NCBI RefSeq assembly: GCF_008801605.1
Contig: NZ_VZPJ01000001.1
Coordinates: forward strand, 620,001-684,000
Length of the DNA: 64,000 bases
Direction: 5' to 3'
Source: Pseudomonas brassicacearum subsp. brassicacearum
GTDB taxonomy: Bacteria; Pseudomonadota; Gammaproteobacteria; Pseudomonadales; Pseudomonadaceae
Made by a program: the position numbers and the translations under genes. The notes beneath the pieces were generated by a model. It made no database searches. It was not told the origin of the DNA and saw only the letters and a list, made by a program, of their open reading frames with translations. Shown here one piece after another: positions 18,118 to 29,088 of this stretch (position 1 is the first letter of the stretch; every line of letters starts with the position of its first letter).

Positions 18118-18183
18118 CTACGTTATCTACGTTATCTACGTTATCTACGTTATCTACGTTATCTACGTTATCTACGTTATCTA
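18118..18183. repeat. Seven tandem 9-bp repeats upstream of the antitoxin gene
   Basis: CTACGTTAT is repeated seven times without a mismatch from 18118 to 18180, followed by a partial CTA. On the minus strand the array lies 22-87 bp before the antitoxin start, where an operator would sit. The copies are identical, which suggests recent slippage or strong selection. Confidence 0.95.
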
Positions 18184-18394
18184 ATCTTAGCATAGTCTTG
18201 ATAACCTAGATCCAGCCTAAGCTCCATTCATCTGGATGCATAGGTAGGTTTGAGGGGAGCACGCCATGCCGTCGATCAGCACGGCGACTCTGGGACGAAA
18301 AGTCTAAGGATACGATCTTGGCTTTCACCAGTTCAGCACTGCTTGAATTCCCAGCAGTCCACGACGTCAGAACGGGCGGTCCCGCCCCTCCCCG

Positions 18395-18697
18395 CTAGGG
18401 CTGAAGATCTGCATCACATCGTTTGGCATTCCGCTCAAGGCGTCGCTGATCGCGGGGATCGAGACCCTTCGCGACCAGCGCCCTGGCGATATCACGCAGA
18501 GCGCGAGCATCGCGTAGGCCTATTTCAGGATAAGTACCGAGCGAAATACGAGGCTGTTTGCCCGCCCAAGAAAAACGAAAGTGCCAACTCTTGGTGCCTT
18601 TCGTATTGACGAAAAGCGCAAGGCCATCAAAGTCAGGGAGGGTGTAGTTTTTGGCGCGAGGCCTGGCGTGTCGGACCGCCGTATTGGTAAGGACCAT
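18395..18697 (-). pseudogene. P4-type tyrosine integrase, N-terminal fragment
   Basis: From the ATG at 18697 the frame reads as the arm-binding (DUF4102) domain of P4-family integrases: LTNTAVRHARPRAKNYTLPD, FDGLALFV, GTKSWHFRFSWAGKQPRISL, then GTYPEIGLRDARALRD and ARALVAKGLDPRDQR. It stops after about 100 residues of a protein that should have about 400, and the core-binding and catalytic (R..HxxR..Y) domains are absent downstream. A relic of the element that inserted at the tRNA-Gly-type site 226 bp upstream. Confidence 0.8.
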
Positions 18698-18858
18698 TGT
18701 ACTAACTCCACTCATATGGATGAAGGAGGGTTGTACCGTTTTCGGAGTGCCAAGCAACTCTGAAAACTGATTTACCAAGCGTCGAATTGATGTACTAAAA
18801 AATGCACTAAAAAATTGCGGCTATTGATGTATCAGAGTGGACTTTACTGGAACTAAAA

Positions 18859-18878
18859 AAAGAGGCCGAAGCCTCTTT
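18859..18878 (-). terminator. Intrinsic terminator with UUCG loop
   Basis: On the minus strand AAAGAGGC-TTCG-GCCTCTTT is followed by more T residues: an 8-bp stem closed by a UUCG tetraloop. It lies 45 bp behind the tRNA 3' end fragment at 18923-18940, where a tRNA operon terminator would be expected. Confidence 0.8.
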
Positions 18879-18922
18879 CTTTGGTTTCCACATACTTCAA
18901 TGGAAGTCTATAGAAAAATAAT

Positions 18923-18940
18923 TGGAGCGGGAAACGAGAC
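18923..18940 (-). other. tRNA-Gly 3' end fragment, probable attachment-site scar
   Basis: Read on the minus strand, GTCTCGTTTCCCGCTCCA equals the T-stem end, acceptor arm and discriminator-CCA of Pseudomonas tRNA-Gly(GCC) as I know it. The rest of the tRNA is absent upstream. An 18-bp tRNA tail beside a P4-type integrase fragment is what integration leaves as an att site. Confidence 0.7.
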
Positions 18941-19590
18941 ACGTATCTGGTGTCCGACTCGTTGAAATTTAAGGGTTTTCTTTTCTTTTCGAAGCAGGAA
19001 AAGACTTAATTCTGGACTCGTTTTTGGGGAGTATCAAGGGCCAAGAAGGGGTGATTCCGGGATGTGCCAACTAATTCCACCCATAGCCAATATGGATGGG
19101 CGCCTTCGCTTTGGCAGTGATCTGTCAAATGATCCAGGACCCATCGGCGACATCTGGCATAGCTCCCGAGGACGTAGGTCACGATTGCATCGTCCGCGCC
19201 GCTAATGCCATGCATATCAGCAGTTACATTTGCGCCTGATTGGCGCCCAGACCTCTTAGATCCACTCCAGGAGAATCTCGCACAGCTCACCAATTTGGAC
19301 GTGCAGCTGGAAAGCTGATTCAGTGGTACAGACTACGGCCAGGTGGAAAAAGATTGGTGGTCCGAATAAGCGCTTAAAGGAGCACTCCGATCCTACCCGC
19401 CTGGCTTAAATTTGTTGATTCGCCCATCTACCTGCATATCAGCCCCTTACATTTCAACCTGAATACCAGGCTCTATCACCCGACTCAACGGCCGCTTGAA
19501 ATATTTCGAACTGGTGTCTGCAAACAGTGTGGGGCGGTTTAGGTAGAGGCGAGGCACCTTCGCGCCGACTCTTCGGCTCCTTAGGCGGGG
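18941..19590. other. Gene-poor stretch
   Basis: About 650 bp between the att scar and the hybrid kinase stop. Only short, unrecognisable frames are present (the longest, 95 codons on the minus strand at 19006-19293, has no family features). It is probably decayed island sequence. Confidence 0.5.
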
Positions 19591-22500
19591 TCAGGTCAGG
19601 TTCTCCAATAGCTCCAAGGCTTGGTCGAAATCGAACTGCTCGGCGTGCCGGACGATCCGACGCAGTTGCTCGGCTAGCCTGGGATCTGACGCCAGCCCCT
19701 GTAATTGGTGCAGGACCGTCAGCACTTGCGTGTCACTCTCGGCCAGCAGGTCCCTGACTTGGGCCAACCGCACCTGTAACTCGGCGTCAGAATGTGACAT
19801 CTGCACCGACTCTGTGGATGGTTGCGGTTCCGCTATCCCCACCAGCCCTTCCAGCACCAGGTTCAGGCAATGCTCCACCGCCAACAACCGGTCAGCCACC
19901 ACCTCCTCCTTGGCGCCGGTCAGGCAAGCCTGCTCCAAGTCGGCGGCAGCGCTCGCGACGTCCCTGGCGCCGATGTTGCCCGCCGTACCGCGCAAGGTAT
20001 GGGCCAGGCGTGTCGGCGCTGAACGATCATCATCGCCACGGGCGGCCAGGAACTCGGTGCTGAAGGCACGGTGACTGGAGCTGAACTTGCGCAGCAGGCG
20101 CAGATAGAGGTCTACCTTGCCCATGCAAGTGGCCAGGCCGGCTCTCTGGTCGATACCCGGAAGTTCAGCGGGCAGATGCTCGCCAGTCGGTATGGGCGGC
20201 GCTGAAATCTCCTGCGCCTGGGCGTTACGACCGGGCGCCGGATGTATCCATTTGGCCAATGTGACGAACATGCTCTCGACATTCAGCGGTTTGGAGATAT
20301 GGTCGTTCATACCGCAGGCCAAAGCCCGCTCGCGGTCTCCCGCCATGGCGTCGGCCGTCATGGCGATCACCGGCAGCCCAGCCCAACGCGACTGCTCACG
20401 AATCTTGCGGGTTGCGGTATAGCCGTCCATGACCGGCATCTGACAGTCCATCAGTACGCCGTCGAAATCATCATCGCGCACCAACCGGTCGAGTGCCTCT
20501 TCGCCATTAATGGCCACACACAGCTCAATGCCAGCGCTCTCCAGCAGCTCGCAGGCCAGCTCGCGGTTCAACTCATTATCCTCGACAAGCAGCAGCCGGG
20601 CGCCATGCAGGCTGGCCACGGCACTGGCACTTTGTCCAGATCGTTCGCCGGCCCGGGTATCGGCGTGGGGGGGCTTGCCGAGCACCGTGCCGATCGCCTC
20701 AAGCAGTGTGGACGGCGTCACCGGTTTGGTCAGCACCACCGGCAACTGGATACCGTGCCGGCTGGCCTCCTCACGTGCCTCTTCGCGCCCGAATGCAGTG
20801 ACCATGATGACAGACGGTGTTTGCGCCAAATTGGCAGCGTGCATCTGACGCACCGTCTCCACACCGTCCATGCCAGGCATGCGCCAATCCATCAACACCA
20901 AGTCATAGGGCAGTTTCTTACGTTCCGCCTCCACCAGCATCCCCAACGCCACGCGCCCACTCTGCGCCACGTCCACCTCCACACCAAAACTGCGCGCCAT
21001 GCTGGAGAGAATCTCGCGCGCGCTGGCGTTGTCGTCGACCACCAACACGCGAACGCCGAGTAGCTCATCGGCAGTGAACATGCGCCGCGGCTGAGCGTCG
21101 CGCTGCACGCCGAGGCTCACCTCGAAATGGAAGATAGAACCGTGACCGAGTTCGCTCTCCACCCAGATACGTCCGCCCATCAGTTCCACCAAGTGCTTGG
21201 AGATGGCCAGGCCCAGACCGGTGCCTCCGTACTTGCGAGTGGTGGAGCTATCGGCCTGGCTAAAGGGTTGGAACAGCCGACTGCATTGCTCGGGGCTCAT
21301 GCCGATGCCACTGTCGCGCACCCAGAAATGCAACTGTGCCTGCTCCGCGTCTACCCCCTTGCGTTCCACGCCCACCACGACCTCCCCTTGCTCGGTGAAT
21401 TTTGCCGCATTGTTGCCCAGGTTGATCAACACCTGGCCCAGGCGCAACGGATCGCCGACCAGCGCCGTCGGCAGACCCAGCGGAGTGCTGAACAGCAGTT
21501 CCAGGCCTTTGTCCTCGACCTTCAGGCCAATCATGCTGACGAAGCCTTCCAGTACGTCCTCCAAGTGGAAGGGGATGTATTCAAGGTTCATCCTGCCGGC
21601 CTCGATCTTGGAGAAGTCCAGGATGTCATTGATGATCCCCAGCAGACTTTCCGCAGAACGATGGACCTTCTCGATATAGTTGCGCTGCCGATGATCCAGC
21701 TCGGTGCGCAGGGCCAGGTGGCTCATGCCAATAATGGCGTTCATCGGGGTGCGGATCTCGTGGCTCATGGTGGCCAGGAAGTCGCTCTTGGCCCGAGTCG
21801 CTTCCTCGGCGATCTCCCTCGCCAGGTGCACCTCAGCCTCGGCGGCCTTGCGATCGGTAATGTCGAAGTACCAGTTGGCGCGAATCACTCGATCGCGCTG
21901 CTCCAATGTGACCGCCGAAACCAGCACATCGAAGCGCTCTCCCTCACTGCGCTGGAAAGTCGCCTCGAAGTTAATCACCGCGCCCTGCTCCGCCGCCTCG
22001 ATGAAGCGCTGGTGTGCCTGCTGATCGACCCAGAAGTGCCTCGGATCGATCCCTGCGAGTTGAACGATATCGACGCCGAACAAGTGTTCAAACTGCGGGT
22101 TGCAGTAGGTCGGACGGCCTTCGATGTCCCTGATCAGCATGGCCACCGGGCTACTGTCGAGCACCGCGCGCAGTTGCGCTTCGCTGACTTTGAGCGCTGC
22201 CTGCAATTGGCGACGCTCGCTGACGTCGCGCACCGAGGCGCACACGCATATACCGCGACCTTCCAGGCTCGGCAGACGTGACAGGCCGATCTCCACCGAA
22301 AACAGACTGCCGTCCTTGCGCACACCCTGCAGGTCGTCCAGGCCGGCCCCCATCTGCCGGGTATCACCATGAGCTATGAAGCCATTGCGCAGCTCGACGT
22401 GGTGACCGCGACTCGCGACCGGCACAAGACGCTCGATCGCCTCGCCCACCAACTCGCCGGCGCTGTAGCCGAACAACCGATCCAATTGCTGGTTGGTCCG

Positions 22501-23991
22501 CAGGATGCGTCCGTCAGCGCCCACCACCAGCATGCCGTCCGGTGCCGCCTCGATAATCCCGCGATACCAGGCCTCCGTGGCACGCAGTGCCGATTGCTGG
22601 GCTTCGAGCTCCTGAGCCTGACGCTCCAACAGCAGCGTTTGCCCGGCCATTTCATCGGCTTGACGACGGGTTTCTTCCAGCAATGCCTGGACGGCCTGGT
22701 TACGCTCCAGGATCGCCATCGCCGCAGCCAAGCGAGGGGTGGCTTCCTGGAGCAGTAATGATTGGTCCTCACCCAAGGCTTCTAATCCGGCAAGTTCAAG
22801 CACGCCCAGCAGCCGCTCGCCACGCAGGATCGGTTGCAGCAGCAGGCAAGTGGCCGGAATCTCGCCGAGCTGCGAGTGCAGGCGCCAGTATCGTTCCGGC
22901 AGCGCCAGCATCTGACGGGCTTGGCGATCGACTGCGCATTGGCCCAGTAGGCCATCGCCGAACATGACTTGTGCCTGCGGTGGCCGCTCGGAATCGGTGG
23001 CATAGTCGCCCATCAGCACCAATCTGGTGGCGTCCGGGTGGGCGCTATAGAGAACGCCCTGGCAAATACCGAGCAGGTTCGCCATATGCTGTAGGAACAT
23101 CTTCGCCAATTCGCCCGGCGCCTCTGCCTGCTGCAGATCGATCTGCAATTGGGCGATTTGCGCCTTGACCGACCGCTGGCGCTCCAGCTGTTGCGACTCG
23201 ATTTGCAGTTTGGCGATGGCTCGCGCCAGGTCGCCTGTTTCATTGTTCAATTCCGTATGTGGAATCGGTTGGTCGAGCTTTCCCGCAGCCAACTGGTCCA
23301 CGGCGGCTCGTACTCGATTGAGCGGGTTGCGGATCGACTGGCTGACCAGCCAGCAAAGCAGCAGCGCCAGCGACAATCCACCCAGCAGCAGAATGTAGGT
23401 CTGCGTCGTGCTGCGCTCGGCAAAGTCGGCAATGTCCTTGGCTGTATCACGGATCGAGGCTTCCTTGATCTGGGCTACCGCGTACAACAGGGCGTCCGCC
23501 TTCTGGTCGAGCTGTTGGAATTCACTGCTGTTGAGCAGCAGTAACGCCTGGCCTTGACGCCCCTCGTCAATTAACTCGAAGGCCTGTTCGCTATCACGCT
23601 GGAGCTGCTGCAGCAGCACATCAAACTCCGCGAGACGCGCGAGATTCTCCGGACGCCTGAGGGTGGGCTTGGCCTGGGCAAGAGCCTGCTGTAGACGGCT
23701 TTGAATATCATGTAGCTGTTTCAGTGATTCGATGCGGATATCCGCACTGTTCGTCCCCACGGCCCGCTGCACCGTCTGCACCAGGTGCGGCAATTGCACC
23801 CGCGCCTCGTGCAAGTGCTCCATGCCCACCAGTTCCTGGCGGTAGAGGTTCTGCATGTCCTGCTTCAGCGACTCCTGGGTGCGCAAGCTCTGTACGCCGA
23901 GTACCAGTACCAAAAGCAAGAGCGTGGCAAAGCCGAGGATCAACTTGTGGCGAAGCGGAAGACGCTCAAGCAACGTGCGCAATCTGACCAT
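19591..23991 (-). CDS. Hybrid sensor histidine kinase (HAMP-GAF-PAS-PAS-HK-REC-REC-HPT)
   Basis: Membrane-bound hybrid kinase of 1466 aa from the ATG at 23991 (MVRLRTLLERLPLRHK); the longer frame to 24168 overlaps the preceding gene. Order: TM1 (about 19-38), periplasmic helical domain, TM2 (about 195-217), HAMP, GAF-like region, coiled coil, two PAS domains, HisKA with His744 in MSHEIRTPMN, HATPase (GNNAAKF, GTGLGL), REC1 with Asp1035 in VLMDWRMPGMDG, REC2 with Asp1182 in VLMDCQMPVMDG, and a C-terminal HPT with His1331 in AHTLRGTAGNIG. All relay residues are present, so it should be an active phosphorelay. It follows the REC-HD-GYP gene by 56 bp on the same strand, suggesting that relay output feeds cyclic-di-GMP breakdown. 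Confidence 0.92.
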   Translation of the reverse strand: MVRLRTLLERLPLRHKLILGFATLLLLVLVLGVQSLRTQESLKQDMQNLYRQELVGMEHLHEARVQLPHLVQTVQRAVGTNSADIRIESLKQLHDIQSRLQQALAQAKPTLRRPENLARLAEFDVLLQQLQRDSEQAFELIDEGRQGQALLLLNSSEFQQLDQKADALLYAVAQIKEASIRDTAKDIADFAERSTTQTYILLLGGLSLALLLCWLVSQSIRNPLNRVRAAVDQLAAGKLDQPIPHTELNNETGDLARAIAKLQIESQQLERQRSVKAQIAQLQIDLQQAEAPGELAKMFLQHMANLLGICQGVLYSAHPDATRLVLMGDYATDSERPPQAQVMFGDGLLGQCAVDRQARQMLALPERYWRLHSQLGEIPATCLLLQPILRGERLLGVLELAGLEALGEDQSLLLQEATPRLAAAMAILERNQAVQALLEETRRQADEMAGQTLLLERQAQELEAQQSALRATEAWYRGIIEAAPDGMLVVGADGRILRTNQQLDRLFGYSAGELVGEAIERLVPVASRGHHVELRNGFIAHGDTRQMGAGLDDLQGVRKDGSLFSVEIGLSRLPSLEGRGICVCASVRDVSERRQLQAALKVSEAQLRAVLDSSPVAMLIRDIEGRPTYCNPQFEHLFGVDIVQLAGIDPRHFWVDQQAHQRFIEAAEQGAVINFEATFQRSEGERFDVLVSAVTLEQRDRVIRANWYFDITDRKAAEAEVHLAREIAEEATRAKSDFLATMSHEIRTPMNAIIGMSHLALRTELDHRQRNYIEKVHRSAESLLGIINDILDFSKIEAGRMNLEYIPFHLEDVLEGFVSMIGLKVEDKGLELLFSTPLGLPTALVGDPLRLGQVLINLGNNAAKFTEQGEVVVGVERKGVDAEQAQLHFWVRDSGIGMSPEQCSRLFQPFSQADSSTTRKYGGTGLGLAISKHLVELMGGRIWVESELGHGSIFHFEVSLGVQRDAQPRRMFTADELLGVRVLVVDDNASAREILSSMARSFGVEVDVAQSGRVALGMLVEAERKKLPYDLVLMDWRMPGMDGVETVRQMHAANLAQTPSVIMVTAFGREEAREEASRHGIQLPVVLTKPVTPSTLLEAIGTVLGKPPHADTRAGERSGQSASAVASLHGARLLLVEDNELNRELACELLESAGIELCVAINGEEALDRLVRDDDFDGVLMDCQMPVMDGYTATRKIREQSRWAGLPVIAMTADAMAGDRERALACGMNDHISKPLNVESMFVTLAKWIHPAPGRNAQAQEISAPPIPTGEHLPAELPGIDQRAGLATCMGKVDLYLRLLRKFSSSHRAFSTEFLAARGDDDRSAPTRLAHTLRGTAGNIGARDVASAAADLEQACLTGAKEEVVADRLLAVEHCLNLVLEGLVGIAEPQPSTESVQMSHSDAELQVRLAQVRDLLAESDTQVLTVLHQLQGLASDPRLAEQLRRIVRHAEQFDFDQALELLENLT

Positions 23992-24047
23992 GACATACCC
24001 CGATGACCACGATGAAAGAAACTGGCGAAGGCGATTGCAGGGTTTGT

Positions 24048-25205
<1,158 letters not shown>

Positions 25206-25470
25206 GGCGAGCGGCTCCCTTGCCAAGAAGGTGGCACCCCTAGGTGATTTTAGTGCCCCTCGATGAAGTACAGCGTAGCTGGCTTCTTTGGTACTGCCGC
25301 GTCAATCGAGGCGCAAGACACAGTTATAAATCGAATACTGGTCTAGCCTCTCCTTCAGATGCACTGCGCGGCATTGTTGGCTGCCACACAAAGGCACGCT
25401 GCAGCGGCGACTCGGCAAGAATCGCCCAACTGACGTTGCCCCCTGTCCCTTCACAGGAGCGCTAGGCGTT

Positions 25471-27006
25471 ATGATCACCGCTGATACCGTATTCTTGGTC
25501 GTCGACGACGCGGACACCATGCGCAAGGTCACAAGTAGCCAACTAGAGCGCTTGGGTGCACGACACATACTAACCGCCGCCAATGGTGCGGAGGCGCTCA
25601 CCCTGCTGAAGACGCGTAAGGTCAACGTGATTCTTTCCGACTGGAACATGCCGGTCATGGACGGCCTCACCCTGTTGCGCAAGGTACGCAGTGATCCCAA
25701 ATTGGCGATGCTGCCTTTCATCATGATTACCGCAGAGAGCTCCCGCTCCCAGATCACCGAGGCCATCGCCGCCGGGGTCAGCAATATTCTTATCAAACCC
25801 TATACCGCCAACGACCTTTCGCAGCGCATAACGCGTGCCATGAACCACCGTCCTCGGTTGCATTCGCCACCCGTGGTCGCTGAACCTGCTCAAGCGACAA
25901 AGGAGCAGAAATGCAGCCCGACGTTGCTGGTCGTCGATGACGTACCGGACAACCTGGCGCTGATTGCTGGGCTGTTTCAGGACGAGTACCGCGTACTGGC
26001 AGCTCGTGATGGGCGCCGCGCGTTGGCTATCTGTACTTCCGAGTCCCCGCCAGACCTGCTTCTTCTGGATGTGATGATGCCGAACATGGATGGTTTCGAG
26101 CTGGCCCAGCACCTGCGCAGCCATCCCAGCGCCAGCCGCATCCCGATCATCTTTATCACCGCCATGAGCGATGCTGCAGCACAACTGCGCGGGTTGGAGC
26201 TAGGCGCAGTGGATTTTGTCAGTAAGCCGGTTGATCCCAAGTCGCTGCACCTTCGGGTGGCCAACCTGTTGCGCCTGGTCGAACAGCGCAACGCTCTGCA
26301 GCAGGAATACGACACCATGCTGGAGCTGGAGCGCTTGCGCGAGGAAGCCAGCTGTATTTCACGTCATGATCTGAAGGCGCCTCTGTGCAATATCCTCGGC
26401 TTGACCCGCGGCCTGCTCGAAGGCGGCAATTTGCTACCGCGCCAGTTGCAAATGTTGCAAATGTTGGAAACCGACGGTAGGAACCTCCTAGGAATGATCG
26501 ACATGGCAGGAGACATCTACAAAATCGAGGCCGGTAGCTTCGAACTCAAGCCGGTCGCCATCGAATTCCTGCACTTGGTGCGGCGCCTATGCGAATCGGC
26601 CCGGCTGACCTATCAGGTAAAAAAACTGACCATCGAGGTCGTGGCGGAAAACACCAACGAATCGATACCGGTGCTAGCCAGTGGAGATGAATTACTATGC
26701 TTTTCACTCCTGAATAACCTGCTGAAAAATGCCTGCGAGGCGGCTCCCGATAAAAGCCGCGTGCGACTGACATTGACCTCTGCCGACCCTATCGAATTGG
26801 TCATGGAGAACCAGCCTGCTGTACCCGTAGCATTTCGGTCACGGTTCTTCGAAAAGTACGCAAGCCATAGCAAATCTGGCGGTACAGGGCTTGGTACCTA
26901 CTCAGCAAAATTACTAGCCGAGGCCCAGCAAGGCAGCTTGGAGCTAGAGGTCGATGATGAGGCGAACCTGACACGCTTGCGGTTGCAGCTTCCGTCCAGG
27001 AACTGA
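25471..27006 (+). CDS. REC-REC-histidine kinase
   Basis: A soluble 511-aa protein with two receiver domains in front of a kinase. REC1 carries Asp57 in VILSDWNMPVMDG, REC2 carries Asp200 in LLLLDVMMPNMDG, a short helix follows, and the HisKA-like motif has His299 in ISRHDLKAPL. The ATPase domain shows LLNNLLKNACEAAP (N box) and GGTGLGTYSAKLLAEA (G box). No membrane segment or sensor domain is seen, so it likely works inside a relay with the divergent REC-HD-GYP and hybrid kinase genes, 265 bp away. Whether it also serves the ClpB-like operon 247 bp downstream cannot be told. Confidence 0.88.
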   Translation: MITADTVFLVVDDADTMRKVTSSQLERLGARHILTAANGAEALTLLKTRKVNVILSDWNMPVMDGLTLLRKVRSDPKLAMLPFIMITAESSRSQITEAIAAGVSNILIKPYTANDLSQRITRAMNHRPRLHSPPVVAEPAQATKEQKCSPTLLVVDDVPDNLALIAGLFQDEYRVLAARDGRRALAICTSESPPDLLLLDVMMPNMDGFELAQHLRSHPSASRIPIIFITAMSDAAAQLRGLELGAVDFVSKPVDPKSLHLRVANLLRLVEQRNALQQEYDTMLELERLREEASCISRHDLKAPLCNILGLTRGLLEGGNLLPRQLQMLQMLETDGRNLLGMIDMAGDIYKIEAGSFELKPVAIEFLHLVRRLCESARLTYQVKKLTIEVVAENTNESIPVLASGDELLCFSLLNNLLKNACEAAPDKSRVRLTLTSADPIELVMENQPAVPVAFRSRFFEKYASHSKSGGTGLGTYSAKLLAEAQQGSLELEVDDEANLTRLRLQLPSRN

Positions 27007-27253
27007 AGTGTTGCAGCTTCGGCTGAACAGATCTAAGCCTGATAGAGTTAGGGAGTAGTAGTGGAAAGCCACAACATTCCCTACCAATGCTCTGTACGTC
27101 GACGGATCCTCGATAAAGTTGCATAAAAACTCCTATGAAACGAGCGCCCCCTCAGAAGCGAAGTCTCAATACCACTTTTCGTAGCAGCGCACTGGCAAAT
27201 GCGCGCATTGAGCAATACCCTGCCCGTACCGACCCAACGTTACGAGCTGAAAC

Positions 27254-29086
27254 ATGTCAGGGATTGCCATATTTGAAAGCCCACGTTGGCTACGAGATCT
27301 TCTGCGCTTCCTGCCGCTGAAGAGCCAATTCGTCCTGTCCGGCAACATCCGCGACCTGCAGGCCAGTGAAGTGGCGCCCGGCACGGTGACTGCGCAGAGC
27401 TTCAACCAAACTCTTTGTAATGCCTTGCTCGATGCCGGCTACACCCAGGTCATCGCCTGGGATCCCGTGTCGGGTTTCCGGGCAGTCGACAAAACCGGCT
27501 CCGCCCCTGAAGCCGGCCAGACGTTGCTTCAGGAACTTGGCCTGACTCCGATAAATGGCGCAGCACCCGCAGGTATCGATCTGCTGGGCGCAACCCTGCC
27601 ACGGCTGGTGGGGCGTGCTGGCGAACCTATCGCGCTGATCATCGATTTCGCCTCACGCCTGGTAGTTCGCAACGACTCCCTCAGCGCGGCTGAACACCAG
27701 CTCTTCACCCAAGCCCTGGTGCAATCCCATCAGGCTCGCAGCCGTCCGGCCACGGAGCTGCGCAAACCGTTCTTCAATACCCTGCTCTGGCTGGTGGAAA
27801 AAGAAGGCGACTTGCCCGACTGGTTGCTGGTCGACAACCCGCGCCTGCGCCACATTCCCGTGTCCAAACCCGATCAATTGTCCCGCCGTGCATTGGCACC
27901 GGCGTTGCTCAAAGGGCTCAGTGGCAGCCAGGGCGCAAGCGAAGTGGTCATGCATCAGGCTGTGGAAGCCTTCGTTCAGAACACCGAGGGATTGCTGCTG
28001 CTCGATCTCAGCGCCATTGCGCAACTGGCGCGGGTCGAGGGTGTAGCCATGGAGCAGATTGCCGATGCGGTGCGCCGCTACAAGATCGGTGTCACCGAGG
28101 ACCCGTGGCTGAAGATCGACCGTCAGCGTATCCGGCATGCGGACGCGCTCGTCCACCAGCGGGTCAAAGGCCAGGAGCATGCGGTGACGCACATGCTCGA
28201 CATCGTCAAGCGTGCGATGACAGGCGTCGGTGCCAGTCGCAAGGGCAACCGGCCTCGGGGCGTAGCCTTTCTTGCGGGGCCGACCGGCGTGGGCAAGACC
28301 GAACTTGCCAAAACGATTACCAGCCTGCTGTTCGGCGACGAAAGTGCATACATTCGCTTCGACATGTCGGAATTCAGCGCCGAACATGCCGATCAACGCC
28401 TTATCGGCGCACCGCCCGGCTACGTCGGTTATGACGTCGGCGGTGAGCTGACCAATGCTATCCGCGAGAAGCCGTTCAGCGTGGTGTTATTCGATGAAAT
28501 CGAAAAAGCCCACCCACGGATTCTCGACAAGTTCCTGCAAATCCTCGACGACGGAGTGCTGACTTCAGGCCGCGGTGATCGGGTGTACTTTTCGGAGGCC
28601 CTGATCGTGTTCACTTCCAACCTGGGGATCTATCGCCAGGGTGACAATGGCGAACGCGTTGCCAACGTCCTGCCGGGCGAAGCCTTCGAGCAAGTCCAGG
28701 ACAAGGTGCACAGCGAGATCGACCGGTATTTCAAGCTCGTGCTCAACCGGCCGGAAATCCTCAATCGAATCGGCGAAAACATCATCGTCTTCGACTTCAT
28801 TCGCGAAGGCGTTGCAGTGCAGATCTTCGAACAAATGGTCAACGCCACCTTCGACGACCTGCAGGGACACAACCTGTTTATCGAATTGGCCCCCCAGGCA
28901 CGCCAGACACTGCACAGCCTCTGTCTGCAGGACCTGTCCAACGGTGGTCGGGGCATTCGCAACCAGTTAGAGGCACGCCTGCTCAATCCCCTGTCGCGGG
29001 CACTGTTCGATCAGGACGCGCAACCGGGCGAGCACTTCACGATCACCGAGTTGGACATCACCGGACTGAAGATGGAACGTCGCTGA
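27254..29086 (+). CDS. ClpB-like AAA+ ATPase with one active module
   Basis: A 610-aa ATPase whose C-terminal half is a ClpB/HSP100 second-module AAA+ domain: GPTGVGKT (Lys348), RFDMSEF, the pore-loop segment GAPPGYVGYDVGG, VVLFDEIEKAHP (Walker B, near residue 412), GRGDRVYF, FTSNLG, and NRPEILNRI with the arginine finger. The first 300 residues (FESPRWLRDLLRFLPLKSQF onward) look like a divergent, motif-poor AAA fold without Walker A, so it has one working ATPase ring. It has no Clp N-domain and no middle coiled coil. It is the first gene of a four-gene operon and is followed after two bases by the radical SAM gene. Probably an unfoldase or remodeller of a partner in that operon. Confidence 0.85.
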   Translation: MSGIAIFESPRWLRDLLRFLPLKSQFVLSGNIRDLQASEVAPGTVTAQSFNQTLCNALLDAGYTQVIAWDPVSGFRAVDKTGSAPEAGQTLLQELGLTPINGAAPAGIDLLGATLPRLVGRAGEPIALIIDFASRLVVRNDSLSAAEHQLFTQALVQSHQARSRPATELRKPFFNTLLWLVEKEGDLPDWLLVDNPRLRHIPVSKPDQLSRRALAPALLKGLSGSQGASEVVMHQAVEAFVQNTEGLLLLDLSAIAQLARVEGVAMEQIADAVRRYKIGVTEDPWLKIDRQRIRHADALVHQRVKGQEHAVTHMLDIVKRAMTGVGASRKGNRPRGVAFLAGPTGVGKTELAKTITSLLFGDESAYIRFDMSEFSAEHADQRLIGAPPGYVGYDVGGELTNAIREKPFSVVLFDEIEKAHPRILDKFLQILDDGVLTSGRGDRVYFSEALIVFTSNLGIYRQGDNGERVANVLPGEAFEQVQDKVHSEIDRYFKLVLNRPEILNRIGENIIVFDFIREGVAVQIFEQMVNATFDDLQGHNLFIELAPQARQTLHSLCLQDLSNGGRGIRNQLEARLLNPLSRALFDQDAQPGEHFTITELDITGLKMERR

Positions 29087-29088
29087 AC

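Noticed and set aside
18118..18183. Possible CRISPR array
   Set aside because: Contiguous 9-bp units without spacers; a tandem repeat.
19006..19293. 95-codon minus-strand frame in the island remnant
   Set aside because: No ribosome site, no family resemblance, and odd composition; treated as non-coding.
27135..27320. 61-codon frame before the ClpB-like gene
   Set aside because: It overlaps the ATPase start in another frame and has no recognisable features.
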